Of a stretch of 38,939 nt of DNA, positions 16,801 through 24,558 are shown piece by piece. The stretch spans positions 1-38,939 of the forward strand of contig DRPV01000112.1 in assembly GCA_011330685.1 (NCBI GenBank). The letters run 5' to 3'. How positions within the stretch are numbered: position 1 is the first letter of the stretch; every line of letters begins with the position of its first letter. The notes beneath the pieces are model-generated. The model ran no database searches. It was given only the letters and a program-made list of their open reading frames with translations, and had not been told where the DNA came from. This DNA is from Desulfobacterales bacterium. Its GTDB lineage: Bacteria > Desulfobacterota > Desulfobulbia > Desulfobulbales > VMSU01. The position numbers and the translations under genes were made by a program.

Positions 16801-17162
16801 TCCGAGGTGATTTCCCGTTTTTTTATCGGCCCGGCTTTGACTCGATCCAAAAGCCCGGCCAGAGCCGCCTTGACATTCTCGCGAATATCACCTGCTACCA
16901 CTAAAAAGAGCAGATCATCACCGGGGGCGAAGGTTCCAGTCAGGGCCTCTACTTTAATATCAAAAATTCCCGGCCACTTAAGAAACTCCTGCCGGATTTC
17001 CTCGATCTTTTTCTGATCAGGACTAACCTCAAGGGCAATTACTCCCTGCCGATCCTGTCGTGACCAGCCCCGTACCGTGCCGTTATGTATCAAAATCATA
17101 CCAACATTCTCCGCAAAGCCCGGCTGCCGCTTCAGATCCGCGATTGTCTGTGAAATATCCAT
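16779..17162 (-). CDS. MoaE-like molybdopterin synthase catalytic subunit
   Basis: About 127 residues. GMILIHNGTVRGWSR near the N-terminus and a C-terminal VKAGPIKKREI resemble the MoaE pattern (substrate-binding Arg region and terminal lysines). MoaE transfers sulfur to precursor Z with MoaD to form molybdopterin. The usual central HR and TxxR signatures are weak, so the protein may be a diverged relative. AAAGGAGG sits just before the ATG at 17162; a GTG at 17165 is an alternative. No other molybdenum cofactor gene is adjacent. It runs convergent to the LD-carboxypeptidase gene. Confidence 0.65.
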   Translation of the reverse strand: MDISQTIADLKRQPGFAENVGMILIHNGTVRGWSRQDRQGVIALEVSPDQKKIEEIRQEFLKWPGIFDIKVEALTGTFAPGDDLLFLVVAGDIRENVKAALAGLLDRVKAGPIKKREITSDQVRQSS

Positions 17163-17304
17163 CACCCCTCCTTTGAGTACAAACCTCGTGAAAATTTGTT
17201 TGTCAATTGTGTGTAAACGTACTATCCATGGGCTATTTGGTTATGATTGTACATACCGCCCTGCGGGCGAGAATAAACGGCGAGCTTCACCATACATTTT
17301 CTTT

Positions 17305-17384
17305 GAACCGCAGAATATCGAACAAGGAATGTCGAAGTTCGAAGTTTTTAACTTTTGCGGTTCAATATTCCTTGTTCGATATTC
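17305..17384. repeat. interleaved inverted repeats (A-B-A'-B')
   Basis: Two perfect complementary pairs are interleaved: GAACCGCA (17305-17312) with TGCGGTTC (17356-17363), and GAATATCGAACAAGGAAT (17313-17330) with its complement at 17367-17384. Because the pairs cross, a transcript could form either stem or a pseudoknot, but not a simple nested hairpin. Similar GAACCGCAGAATATCGAACAAGG sequences are, from memory, dispersed in other environmental bacterial genomes. It is the main content of the 17163-17475 spacer. Confidence 0.75.
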
Positions 17385-17475
17385 GATATTTAACGGCTGT
17401 AAGAGATTTCCTGTGAAGCAAACAATAAAAATTTTGATTTTCCGATACATGGCCATAGTTCGGTCTAAGTTGTCC

Positions 17476-18192
17476 TCAGGCTTGCCCCTTTTCCATTAGA
17501 GCGGCCACCTCATCGTGCAGGCGGCGGGCCAGCTCCTGCTTGTCGCTGACCTTAAAATTACTGGTGGCAATGGGGCGGCCCACATTGATAGTGACTCGTC
17601 CCGGACGGGCTAATAATTTGCCCTTGGGTAATATGTCGTGAGTACCGCAAATGGCTACCGGCACTATGGGAACCCCGGATTTAATCGCTAAAACCATGCC
17701 GCCGGTTTTGAATTCCTGCAACTTGCCGTTCGGGCTCCTCGTCCCTTCTGGGAAGATAATAACCGAGGCCCCGGCGGCAATACGTTCCGCTGCCGCGTAC
17801 AGGCTTTTAATCGCCTCCCGGCCTCGCGAACGGTCAATGGGGATATAACCCGCCTGCCGCATACCAAGACCGAAAACAGGGATCTCAAATAATTCTTTTT
17901 TGGCCAGCCAGCGGAAATCAATATTCAAATATCCCTGCAGGGCAAATATATCAAATTGACTCTGGTGATTGGCGGCCAGAATATGAGGCTGGCCGGCAGT
18001 TAGGTTCTCACCCCCGCGCAGCGTTACCCGCATGCCGGCCAGCCGAGAAATAATTCTGGCCCAATAACGGGGTAAAAATTGTACCCTGGCACAGGATACC
18101 CGAAAGATGATTGTGGCGATGATGGCTATGATACAGGCCACAACCGTCAAAACCGGGGTCATTATAAGGGTAATTACTCCTCTGATATTCAC
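17476..18192 (-). CDS. plsC: 1-acyl-sn-glycerol-3-phosphate acyltransferase
   Basis: 238 residues. An N-terminal hydrophobic segment (VITLIMTPVLTVVACIIAIIATIIF) anchors it to the inner membrane. The catalytic NHQSQFD (HX4D motif, near residue 75) and the glycerophosphate-binding FPEGTRS (near 148) define the PlsC family, which adds the second acyl chain to make phosphatidic acid. Length is normal. It stands alone on the minus strand, with a repeat-rich spacer upstream. Related enzymes acylate other lipids, so the exact acceptor is inferred. Confidence 0.92.
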   Translation of the reverse strand: MNIRGVITLIMTPVLTVVACIIAIIATIIFRVSCARVQFLPRYWARIISRLAGMRVTLRGGENLTAGQPHILAANHQSQFDIFALQGYLNIDFRWLAKKELFEIPVFGLGMRQAGYIPIDRSRGREAIKSLYAAAERIAAGASVIIFPEGTRSPNGKLQEFKTGGMVLAIKSGVPIVPVAICGTHDILPKGKLLARPGRVTINVGRPIATSNFKVSDKQELARRLHDEVAALMEKGQA

Positions 18193-18223
18193 TGTGTCTC
18201 CATATTAACATGAGGGTTTTGTG

Positions 18224-18330
18224 GTAACCGTTCAGCTGCACCCCATTTTCGTCTGTTTCGGAGTCTACGCTTACCTGGACGGTTACAGCTCACAGTTAAG
18301 GGCAATTTGTTGCCTTGGCTGAACGGTTAC
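18224..18330. repeat. MITE-like element, GTAACCGTTCAG family, copy A
   Basis: 107 bp with perfect 12-bp terminal inverted repeats, GTAACCGTTCAG and CTGAACGGTTAC. The right third holds a small hairpin (GGCAA-TTTG-TTGCC). It is nearly identical at both ends to copy B at 27718-27887 but lacks about 60 bp of the middle. No coding capacity; a non-autonomous mobile element or a structured repeat. It lies between plsC and parA. Confidence 0.85.
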
Positions 18331-18553
18331 GTTTTGTGTTTAAGAGTGAAGAGCAGTTGACGCGTTGTTTGCGAAAATTATTCTGCCCCCGAATTGCAAG
18401 AGTCCTCTTCGGTTAGAGTTTTTAATTGCTTTTTTAAAAAAAGCCAAGTCGTTTTCTACGATCGTTGGTTTTGTTCCCAAAAACTCATTACCAAGCCGGT
18501 GAAGAGATAGTGGGGATTTTTTGCTATTTTCGTCTAAAATTAAAGCGGTAAAA

Positions 18554-18569
18554 TGTTTCACGTGAAACA
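18554..18569. promoter_or_regulatory. parS centromere site
   Basis: TGTTTCACGTGAAACA is a perfect 16-bp palindrome identical to the canonical chromosomal parS bound by ParB/Spo0J. It lies 265 bp upstream of parA-parB on the same replicon. ParB should nucleate here, spread and recruit ParA and SMC for origin segregation. The site happens to encode MFHVKH at the start of an otherwise unconvincing frame. Its presence suggests this window is in the origin-proximal part of the chromosome. Confidence 0.95.
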
Positions 18570-18620
18570 TCCGTTCTTGACATGCTCTTTGCGCTGTGTT
18601 TCTTTATCCATACTCTTAGT

Positions 18621-18668
18621 TTACAGTTATGCGTTTAGGGGAGTTTATTGCTCCTGCTGAACGGTTAC
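18621..18668. repeat. right-end fragment of the GTAACCGTTCAG family
   Basis: The segment ends in CTGAACGGTTAC like the full copies. It contains an equivalent small hairpin, GGAG/CTCC, in place of GGCAA/TTGCC, preceded by a matching TTACAGTTA-like block. The stem sequence differs while pairing is kept. No left end is present nearby. Confidence 0.55.
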
Positions 18669-18705
18669 GTTTGCGGTAAACGAATAATAAAACACCCCCC
18701 GAGGT

Positions 18706-18807
18706 GTAAGCGTTTAACTGCCGCCATGTGCACGTTCCAATCCCGCGATTACATCGGTATATCGCGGGATTGGAACGTGTGCAGGGTGGTGTTCATGGAG
18801 CGCTTAC
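18706..18807. repeat. palindromic element, GTAAGCG family, copy 2
   Basis: 102 bp bounded by GTAAGCG and CGCTTAC. The central stem is a perfect 19-bp inverted repeat, CACGTTCCAATCCCGCGAT (18731-18749) against 18761-18779, around an 11-nt loop. Compared with copy 1 at 10395-10501, a T-A pair in the stem is replaced by C-G, so pairing is kept while sequence changes. It ends 27 bp before parA and would lie in the parA leader. Confidence 0.85.
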
Positions 18808-18834
18808 CCGATAAGTGACTGGAGAAGTTAACAG

Positions 18835-19638
18835 ATGGGACAGAAAAAAAACGCTAAGGTGTTCGCCATGGCCAATCAAAAGGGCGGGGTGGGAAAGACC
18901 ACGACTACGGTAAACCTGGCCTCCGCCCTTGCTCTTCTTGGCCTTAAGGTGCTGGTAATTGATTCAGACCCTCAGGGTAATGCCTCAAGCGGTCTGGGGA
19001 TAAACGCCCAACAGATGGAGCATCATCTTTATCACTGCTTTACCAACGAGGCTGATGCCGGGCAGGCTATAAGACAGGTGGACAAAGAGGGGAACCTGTT
19101 TATTCTTCCCACTCATGTCGATCTCATCGGCATCGAGGTGGAGTTGATGTCGGCGGTAAAGAGAGAGCGCTTCCTCTCCGACCTCCTGGCTCCGCTCTTG
19201 GGGTCATATGAAATAATTCTCATTGACTGCCCGCCATCCCTGGGCTTATTGACCATTAATGCCTTAACGGCGGCCGATGCCATAATTATTCCCCTTCAAT
19301 GTGAATATTACGCCCTGGAGGGGTTGAGTCAATTGGTACGTACCATCAGGCTGGTAAAAAATTCATATAACCATAAACTCTTTATTGAAGGGATTGTGCT
19401 CACTATGTATGACAGGCGTAACCGCCTTACCCATCAGGTTGCCAAAGAGGTAAAACAGCATTTTAAAACGCAGGTATATGATACGGTAATTCCAAGAAAT
19501 GTTCGTCTTAGCGAATGCCCCAGTCATGGGCTGCCGATTCATCAATACGATAAGCATTCTACCGGGGCCTTAAGCTATATGAATCTCGGTAAAGAGTTTA
19601 TTGAACGTTTAAGGGAGAGAAATCATGGCAACTCATAG
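18835..19638 (+). CDS. parA: chromosome partitioning ATPase ParA/Soj
   Basis: 267 residues. The deviant Walker A motif KGGVGKTTT lies near residues 16-24 and a Walker B-like LIDCPPSLG near 125, with the DSDPQGNAS switch between. Length and the lack of an N-terminal helix-turn-helix match chromosomal (type Ia, Soj-like) ParA. It binds DNA non-specifically and moves ParB-parS complexes. GGAGAAG lies ahead of the ATG. It overlaps parB by 14 bp. The upstream spacer holds parS and several repeats but no mnmG or rsmG, which often flank chromosomal parAB. Confidence 0.97.
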   Translation: MGQKKNAKVFAMANQKGGVGKTTTTVNLASALALLGLKVLVIDSDPQGNASSGLGINAQQMEHHLYHCFTNEADAGQAIRQVDKEGNLFILPTHVDLIGIEVELMSAVKRERFLSDLLAPLLGSYEIILIDCPPSLGLLTINALTAADAIIIPLQCEYYALEGLSQLVRTIRLVKNSYNHKLFIEGIVLTMYDRRNRLTHQVAKEVKQHFKTQVYDTVIPRNVRLSECPSHGLPIHQYDKHSTGALSYMNLGKEFIERLRERNHGNS

Positions 19639-20539
19639 ACTGGGAAGGGGGTTGAACGCGCTTCTTCCCGCCTCGGATAATGATGATCTCAATGCCGATT
19701 GGGGTGGAGTTGGAGAAACAAATGAGGGGCGGGGGCCATATTTTCTCTGTCCCCTGGATTTCATAATTCCCAACCCCTATCAGCCCCGCACTAATTTTAA
19801 GGAAGCGGAACTGGCCGGTCTCAGTGCCTCTATCAAGGAAAAGGGGGTCTTACAGCCCTTAATTGTGCGCCGTCTGGCAGATAATAAATATGAACTGATT
19901 GCGGGTGAGAGACGGTGGCGGGCGGCCCGTCTGGCCGAGCTTGAAAAGGTGCCGGTGTTAATTAAAGATATCTCGATATCTGACCGCCTGGAATTGGCCC
20001 TTATTGAAAATATCCAGCGCGAAGGACTAAACCCGCTTGAAGAGGCCAAGGCCTACGGCCAGTTAGTCGAGGAGTTTGGCCTTACCCAGGAAGTAGTCGC
20101 CCGGCGGGTTGGGAAGAGCCGTTCAACAATTACCAACAGTCTCAGGATATTGCAGCTTCCGGAGTATGCCAGGCAGAGTCTGGCCAATGGTGATATATCG
20201 GCTGGTCATGGCCGGGTGCTGTTAAGTCTGGAAAATGAAGCGGATATCCTTGCCCTGCATGACAGAATTATCAAAGAGAGTTTGTCTGTTCGCGAAACCG
20301 AAAAATTAGGGCGTGAGATTAAAAATAACGGTGCTAAACTTCATCAACCAGCCGCAAGGTTGAAAAAACCGGGGGCTATCCCTAACCATCATTGCCGGCG
20401 ATTTACCCAAAGCCTCAAGAATTTTTTGGGAGCAAAAAGTAAAATCGTCCAGAAGGGTAATACCGGTCGCATAGAGATTGAATATTCGTCACCAGAGGAG
20501 CTTGAGCGTTTATTGGGGCTCATCGTTAAACAAAAATGA
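19625..20539 (+). CDS. parB: chromosome partitioning protein ParB/Spo0J
   Basis: 304 residues. The N-terminal LGRGLNALLP is the ParA-stimulating tail typical of chromosomal ParB. The CTPase/nuclease-like domain carries GERRWRAARLAEL (near residues 98-110), and the ENIQREGLNPLEEAKAY stretch follows. The helix-turn-helix (LTQEVVARRVGKSRSTITNSLRILQLP) binds parS, and the C-terminal part ends in a dimerisation domain with NTGRIEIEYSSPEELERLL. It starts within parA, and its stop overlaps pyrK as ATGA. The palindrome at 18554 is its likely binding site. Confidence 0.97.
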   Translation: MATHRLGRGLNALLPASDNDDLNADWGGVGETNEGRGPYFLCPLDFIIPNPYQPRTNFKEAELAGLSASIKEKGVLQPLIVRRLADNKYELIAGERRWRAARLAELEKVPVLIKDISISDRLELALIENIQREGLNPLEEAKAYGQLVEEFGLTQEVVARRVGKSRSTITNSLRILQLPEYARQSLANGDISAGHGRVLLSLENEADILALHDRIIKESLSVRETEKLGREIKNNGAKLHQPAARLKKPGAIPNHHCRRFTQSLKNFLGAKSKIVQKGNTGRIEIEYSSPEELERLLGLIVKQK

Positions 20540-21324
20540 TACAAGTAAAAAGACAAATAATCCTGAACGAAAGCCTGGGAGCGGATATATACCGTTTGAG
20601 TATACAAGCGCCGGAAATTGCCGCTGCCGCCCAGGCGGGTCAGTTTATAATGGTGAAGGCCGGTATGGGATTTGATCCCTTGCTCCGCCGCCCCTTCTCT
20701 ATTCATCAGGTCGAGGGCGATGAAATCCGGATTCTCTTTAAAAGACTGGGTAAAGGAACCGCTCTCCTGAGTAAACTTAACGCGGGAGAACGATTGGATA
20801 TTCTTGGGCCGCTGGGTAATGCCTTCACCCTGAAGCAACCCCCATGCTGCCTTATTGGCGGCGGCATGGGGGTTGCTCCGCTCCTATTTCTCGCCCAAAC
20901 TATGCTGAGCAGGGGTATAACTCCCCATATTCTGTTAGGGGCAAGAAATAAAGAGGAATTAATGGCATTTCTGCCCGCTTTTCAGGCCCTGGGCTGTCCG
21001 CTGCAATATGCCACCGATGATGGAAGTATGGGGCAGCGGGGCTTTATTATTGAAGCTCTGCCGCCGCTGCTTGCGAAAGACAACAAGGTCAAATGGCAGG
21101 TGTACTCCTGTGGTCCCTACCCGATGATGCGGGCCGTGGCCGCCATTTGCCATTCCAAATGGCCCTGCCAGGTCTCCATGGAAACCATGATGGCCTGCGG
21201 TATATCCGCCTGCTTAGGCTGCACAGTCACCGCCCGAAATACTAACGAGAAAGGGGGGCAATATCTCCATGTCTGCCAGGATGGGCCTGTCTTTGCGGCT
21301 GACCGGATTGAGTGGAAATCATGA
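20536..21324 (+). CDS. pyrK: dihydroorotate dehydrogenase electron-transfer subunit
   Basis: 262 residues. Iron-sulfur flavoprotein that passes electrons from the PyrDB subunit to NAD+. The FAD-binding region is [10 protein letters not shown] (near residue 55), the NAD-binding glycine motif is [14 protein letters not shown] (near 110), and the 2Fe-2S cysteines lie in [13 protein letters not shown] with a last Cys in HVCQDGPVF. Length and layout match PyrK. Start overlaps parB by ATGA and its stop overlaps pyrD by ATGA, so partition and pyrimidine genes form one transcription unit. Confidence 0.95.
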   Translation: MIQVKRQIILNESLGADIYRLSIQAPEIAAAAQAGQFIMVKAGMGFDPLLRRPFSIHQVEGDEIRILFKRLGKGTALLSKLNAGERLDILGPLGNAFTLKQPPCCLIGGGMGVAPLLFLAQTMLSRGITPHILLGARNKEELMAFLPAFQALGCPLQYATDDGSMGQRGFIIEALPPLLAKDNKVKWQVYSCGPYPMMRAVAAICHSKWPCQVSMETMMACGISACLGCTVTARNTNEKGGQYLHVCQDGPVFAADRIEWKS

Positions 21325-22280
21325 ATAACAAAAACAACAAAAATGATAAGAATGACAGGATGCAAGATTTAAGGGTAGATATTGGTGGTGGTCTGCAACT
21401 GAAGAATCCGGTTATGACCGCCTCTGGTACCTTTGGTTATGGCCGGGAATTTGAGTCCTTTGCCGACCTTGATAATCTTGGAGCCATAGTAGTCAAGGGA
21501 ATATCGCTCAGACCCCGGCCCGGTAATCCCCCGCCCAGAATTGTAGAGACGGCCTGCGGTATGCTGAATGCCATCGGTTTGGAGAATGTCGGCTTAGAGG
21601 CCTTTATAAAAGACAAACTGCCATACCTTAAAGGTCACAAATGCCCTCTCATCGTCAATGTCCTGGGAGATAGTATTGAAGAATATCGTCATCTCGCTGC
21701 CGGCCTTGATCAGGAAGAGGGGATCAGTGCTCTTGAGCTGAATATTTCCTGCCCCAATGTCAAAAAGGGCGGTGTGGCCTTTGGCTCTCAGCCCGGCTTG
21801 GCAGAGGAATTAACCAGCACTGTACGTCAGGCAACCTCTCTGCCTCTGATTGTTAAACTATCCCCCAATGTCAGCGATATTGGAGCCATGGCCAGGGCGG
21901 CCGAGGCTGGCGGGGCAAATGCTGTTTCCTTAATCAATACCCTTATTGGCATGGCCATAGATATCAGGCTTAGAAGGCCGGTATTGGCTAATATCACCGG
22001 CGGCCTCTCCGGGCCGGCAATTAAACCGGTTGCGCTGCGCATGGTATGGCAGGCGGCGGATGCAGTTCGTATTCCTGTAATAGGTATTGGCGGCATAAGT
22101 ACATGGCAGGATGCCATGGAGTTTATCCTGGCTGGGGCCAGTGCGATCCAGGTTGGAACGGCGAATTTTTTCAACCCGGCAAGCGTTGATGAAATTCAAG
22201 CCGGTATAAGGCGTTATATGCGGGAAAATAATATTGACCAGCTCCAGAATCTCATTGGAGCCGCGAAGGGCGGAAAATGA
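21321..22280 (+). CDS. pyrD: dihydroorotate dehydrogenase, class 1B catalytic subunit
   Basis: About 319 residues. FMN enzyme oxidising dihydroorotate to orotate in pyrimidine synthesis. TASGTFGYG lies near the N-terminus, and the active-site Cys is in [11 protein letters not shown] as in class 1B enzymes; C-terminal [31 protein letters not shown] binds FMN phosphate. ATG at 21321 overlaps the pyrK stop; a GTG three codons earlier and an ATG at 21360 are alternatives. The residues before MQDLRV are a run of Asn, Lys and Asp ([11 protein letters not shown]) not seen in the family core. It works as a heterotetramer with PyrK. Confidence 0.95.
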   Translation: MNNKNNKNDKNDRMQDLRVDIGGGLQLKNPVMTASGTFGYGREFESFADLDNLGAIVVKGISLRPRPGNPPPRIVETACGMLNAIGLENVGLEAFIKDKLPYLKGHKCPLIVNVLGDSIEEYRHLAAGLDQEEGISALELNISCPNVKKGGVAFGSQPGLAEELTSTVRQATSLPLIVKLSPNVSDIGAMARAAEAGGANAVSLINTLIGMAIDIRLRRPVLANITGGLSGPAIKPVALRMVWQAADAVRIPVIGIGGISTWQDAMEFILAGASAIQVGTANFFNPASVDEIQAGIRRYMRENNIDQLQNLIGAAKGGK

Positions 22281-22284
22281 GAGG

Positions 22285-22992
22285 ATGAATAAAAAAATGA
22301 TTTTGGACTGGTCGGAGGTTGAAACAGTACTCCTTGATATGGATGGTACTCTGCTTGATAAACATTATGATGATTATTTCTGGGAGGAATATGTACCGCG
22401 GATATTTGCGGCCCAAAATAACCTGTCCGATATGGAAGCGAGGAAGGTGTTACTGCAAACTTACAAGGCCAAAGAGGGAACACTGGATTGGACTGATCTT
22501 GATTACTGGTCGGAACAATTAAGGCTGGATATTCCCGCTTTGAAGGTAAAAATCGACCATTTAATTAAAATTCATCCCTATGTGGTTGATTTTCTTAAGT
22601 TTTTGAAAAGGGCGCGAAAACGGGTGTTTTTGGTGACAAATGCCCACAACAAGACCTTAGGCATTAAAATGAAAAAGACCGCCTTAAACGGCTATTTTGA
22701 CCGCATAATATGCGCTGAAGAGATTGGTTGCCCAAAAGAGGATCAGGACTTCTGGGAAGGACTGCGGCAGGTAATTAAATTTGACAAATCAACCACCATG
22801 CTGGCGGAGGACACCGAAAAAATTCTGCAGTCCGCCCAGCGATACGGCATTAAGCATCTTATATATGTTGCTAAGCCCAGCAGTAAACTGGCCGTCAAAA
22901 AATCTACCGAATTCAGATCAATAATTTATTTCAACGAACTGCTGGAAGAAGAGAGAGACGAATTAGGAAGGGAAAGACTCGTAAAGAAGTAA
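22285..22992 (+). CDS. HAD-superfamily hydrolase, YrfG-like (possible GMP/IMP nucleotidase)
   Basis: About 235 residues. The nucleophile motif LLDMDGTLLD is near residues 18-27, with a helical cap beginning HYDDYFWEEYVP. VFLVTNAHNKTLGIK carries motif II Thr, and GCPKEDQDFW the motif III Lys. Motif IV reads AEDTEKIL, where relatives have IDDSE. The DYFW...LDYWSE...TNAH pattern resembles E. coli YrfG, a purine 5'-nucleotidase; substrate is inferred. Last gene of the parA-parB-pyrK-pyrD run; a nucleotide role would fit. Start is uncertain: ATG at 22285 or 22297, since the only AGAGG touches the first and is 12 bp from the second. Confidence 0.8.
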   Translation: MNKKMILDWSEVETVLLDMDGTLLDKHYDDYFWEEYVPRIFAAQNNLSDMEARKVLLQTYKAKEGTLDWTDLDYWSEQLRLDIPALKVKIDHLIKIHPYVVDFLKFLKRARKRVFLVTNAHNKTLGIKMKKTALNGYFDRIICAEEIGCPKEDQDFWEGLRQVIKFDKSTTMLAEDTEKILQSAQRYGIKHLIYVAKPSSKLAVKKSTEFRSIIYFNELLEEERDELGRERLVKK

Positions 22993-23024
22993 AAATAACC
23001 ACTGTACCGCAATTATCAGCAGGA

Positions 23025-23753
23025 TTAGAAGCTCATGTTGAGTTGATGCTTAACTACATAGGCGCTGCCGCCGCCGTCTAAATTAGCAGCTTGCCCCTTG
23101 GTGAAAATATCGCCGCCATCCATGTAACCAAAATTAATACTATAGGTCATATTGTGACTGAAACGAATGGCCCCGCCCAGATCCAATTGCCAGTTTGTTT
23201 TTTTCGCGCTGTCGCCGGCAACAAGCAAACCATTATCATTAAGTGATTGTTTGGTAATCGTCGATTGGGCAACGAGAAAGGCGCCATTTATCTGCAGATT
23301 AGGACTCAGGAGGTAAGCGCCGTGGATGCTAAGCCCCTTCTTCCCGGTTGAATCAAGGGGGTGGAGACTGGTATATAAATCGAGATATTCGCAGGGTAAA
23401 ATAAATACAGGCCGCAGGCCAAGATCAACCTCGGAAGTAGAGTGATACCAACCTGAGAAAACATTATTTTCTACGGCGGAGCCAGTTAAATAGGAAAGTC
23501 CGCCGCGTATATGTTTGCTACTGACAGTAGTAACAGCCTTCAGCCCCGAACTCTTTAATGAAACAACTCCCTGCCGGGCCAGAGAATTATGGCTAAACGA
23601 GGAGCCTGTCAAGGTGTTGGTGTTCTTGACCGGTAAGAGAGAAAAAGAAAAGCGCAATTCTTCCATTCCGGCTCCAGAACCTGAATTACCGGCATAGGCG
23701 TTAACGGCACACAGAGACAAAGCCGTTAGAATTGTAATAAGGGATAATTTCAT
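23025..23753 (-). CDS. putative outer-membrane or secreted protein
   Basis: 242 residues from the ATG at 23753. It begins with a signal peptide (MKLSLITILTALSLCAVNAYA, cleavage expected after AYA). The mature part alternates polar and hydrophobic residues in short strands (for example LNINGAF-like and MTYSINFGYM segments), is rich in Ser and Gly, and ends KHQLNMSF. A terminal Phe after an alternating strand is typical of outer-membrane beta-barrels. An in-frame ATG six codons earlier is less likely. No family recognised. It has its own promoter-like sequence at 23867-23894 and no partner genes. Confidence 0.7.
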   Translation of the reverse strand: MKLSLITILTALSLCAVNAYAGNSGSGAGMEELRFSFSLLPVKNTNTLTGSSFSHNSLARQGVVSLKSSGLKAVTTVSSKHIRGGLSYLTGSAVENNVFSGWYHSTSEVDLGLRPVFILPCEYLDLYTSLHPLDSTGKKGLSIHGAYLLSPNLQINGAFLVAQSTITKQSLNDNGLLVAGDSAKKTNWQLDLGGAIRFSHNMTYSINFGYMDGGDIFTKGQAANLDGGGSAYVVKHQLNMSF

Positions 23754-23866
23754 ACTTGCAACAGAAAACATTGTAGTAAAATTAATAACTGGTAACTATC
23801 CGGCCTGATGTATAGAAGCAACTATACGGCAACATCTATGCAGAATAATTAAACCCTAACTTTTAA

Positions 23867-23894
23867 TGTATAATATGAAGCTTATTATTGTCAA
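23867..23894 (-). promoter_or_regulatory. sigma-70-type promoter for the outer-membrane protein gene
   Basis: On the minus strand, -35 TTGACA (23894-23889), 16-bp spacer and -10 TATACA (23872-23867). It lies just past the pcm stop at 23908 and would give a leader of about 105 nt ahead of the ATG at 23753. Confidence 0.55.
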
Positions 23895-23907
23895 GCAGAA
23901 AAGTTGA

Positions 23908-24558
23908 TTATGGCTGCCAGCCTTGTTGGCCAATGAGGCGGACAAAGCGCACATCTTCGATGTCTTCTTCGGTAACGACTCCATCACGTTTTCGAACTAC
24001 CATTAATTTTTGACTCTGCCGATTGCCCACCGGGATAACCATTGTTCCCGGATCAGCCAGTTGAGTAAGAAGAGCGGAGGGTAAAACCGGCCCGGCAGCC
24101 GTGACAATTATCGCGTTAAAAGGGGCATAGGCCGGCCAGCCAATGGTACCATCATCTAATTTACACACCACATTTAAATAATGGAGTTGATCAAATAATC
24201 GGCGGGCCTTAACGAAGAGGGGCTTCAGGCGCTCAACTGTATAAACCTTGGCGCAAAGCTGTGAGAGAACAGCCGTCTGATAACCGCTGCCCGTACCTAT
24301 CTCCAGGACAATATGCTCCGGACGCAGATTAAGAGCCTCAGTCATCAGCCCGACGATATAGGGTTGTGATATTGTCTGGCCGGAACCGATGGGCAGAGCA
24401 TAATCGCCATAGGCCTGAGACTGCAGAGCATCTTCAACAAATAAATGGCGGGGCACCTTACCCATGGCTGTGAGAACTTGACTATCGGTCACTCCCCTGG
24501 GGATAAGCTGTTCCTCAAGCATTCGAGCCCGGGCGGTGGCGTAATTATTTCTTTTCAA
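23908..24558 (-). CDS. pcm: protein-L-isoaspartate O-methyltransferase
   Basis: Repairs isoaspartyl residues in damaged proteins using S-adenosylmethionine. The region NYATARARMLEEQLIPRGV...VPRHLFV, the motif YGDYALPIGSGQTISQPYIVG and the SAM loop LEIGTGSGYQTAVLSQL are all diagnostic of Pcm. The start is uncertain. The family normally begins close to the YATARARM segment; a TTG at 24558 with AAGG ahead of it fits best. The frame is open to an ATG at 24633, which would overlap the lipoprotein gene by about 90 bp. About 216 residues from the chosen start. Confidence 0.88.
   Translation of the reverse strand: MKRNNYATARARMLEEQLIPRGVTDSQVLTAMGKVPRHLFVEDALQSQAYGDYALPIGSGQTISQPYIVGLMTEALNLRPEHIVLEIGTGSGYQTAVLSQLCAKVYTVERLKPLFVKARRLFDQLHYLNVVCKLDDGTIGWPAYAPFNAIIVTAAGPVLPSALLTQLADPGTMVIPVGNRQSQKLMVVRKRDGVVTEEDIEDVRFVRLIGQQGWQP

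Noticed and set aside
18340-18570. A 76-codon minus-strand frame starting MFHVKH
   Set aside because: The start is simply the parS palindrome read as codons. The rest shows no family, no ribosome binding site and no conserved features.
18577-18605. TTGACA as a parA promoter
   Set aside because: No acceptable -10 box at 16-18 bp, and it is more than 200 bp from parA with repeats between.
18193-18834. Replication origin (oriC) in the pre-parA spacer
   Set aside because: Only a loose TTATCCATA is seen. There is no cluster of DnaA boxes, no AT-rich unwinding element and no dnaA or dnaN gene nearby.
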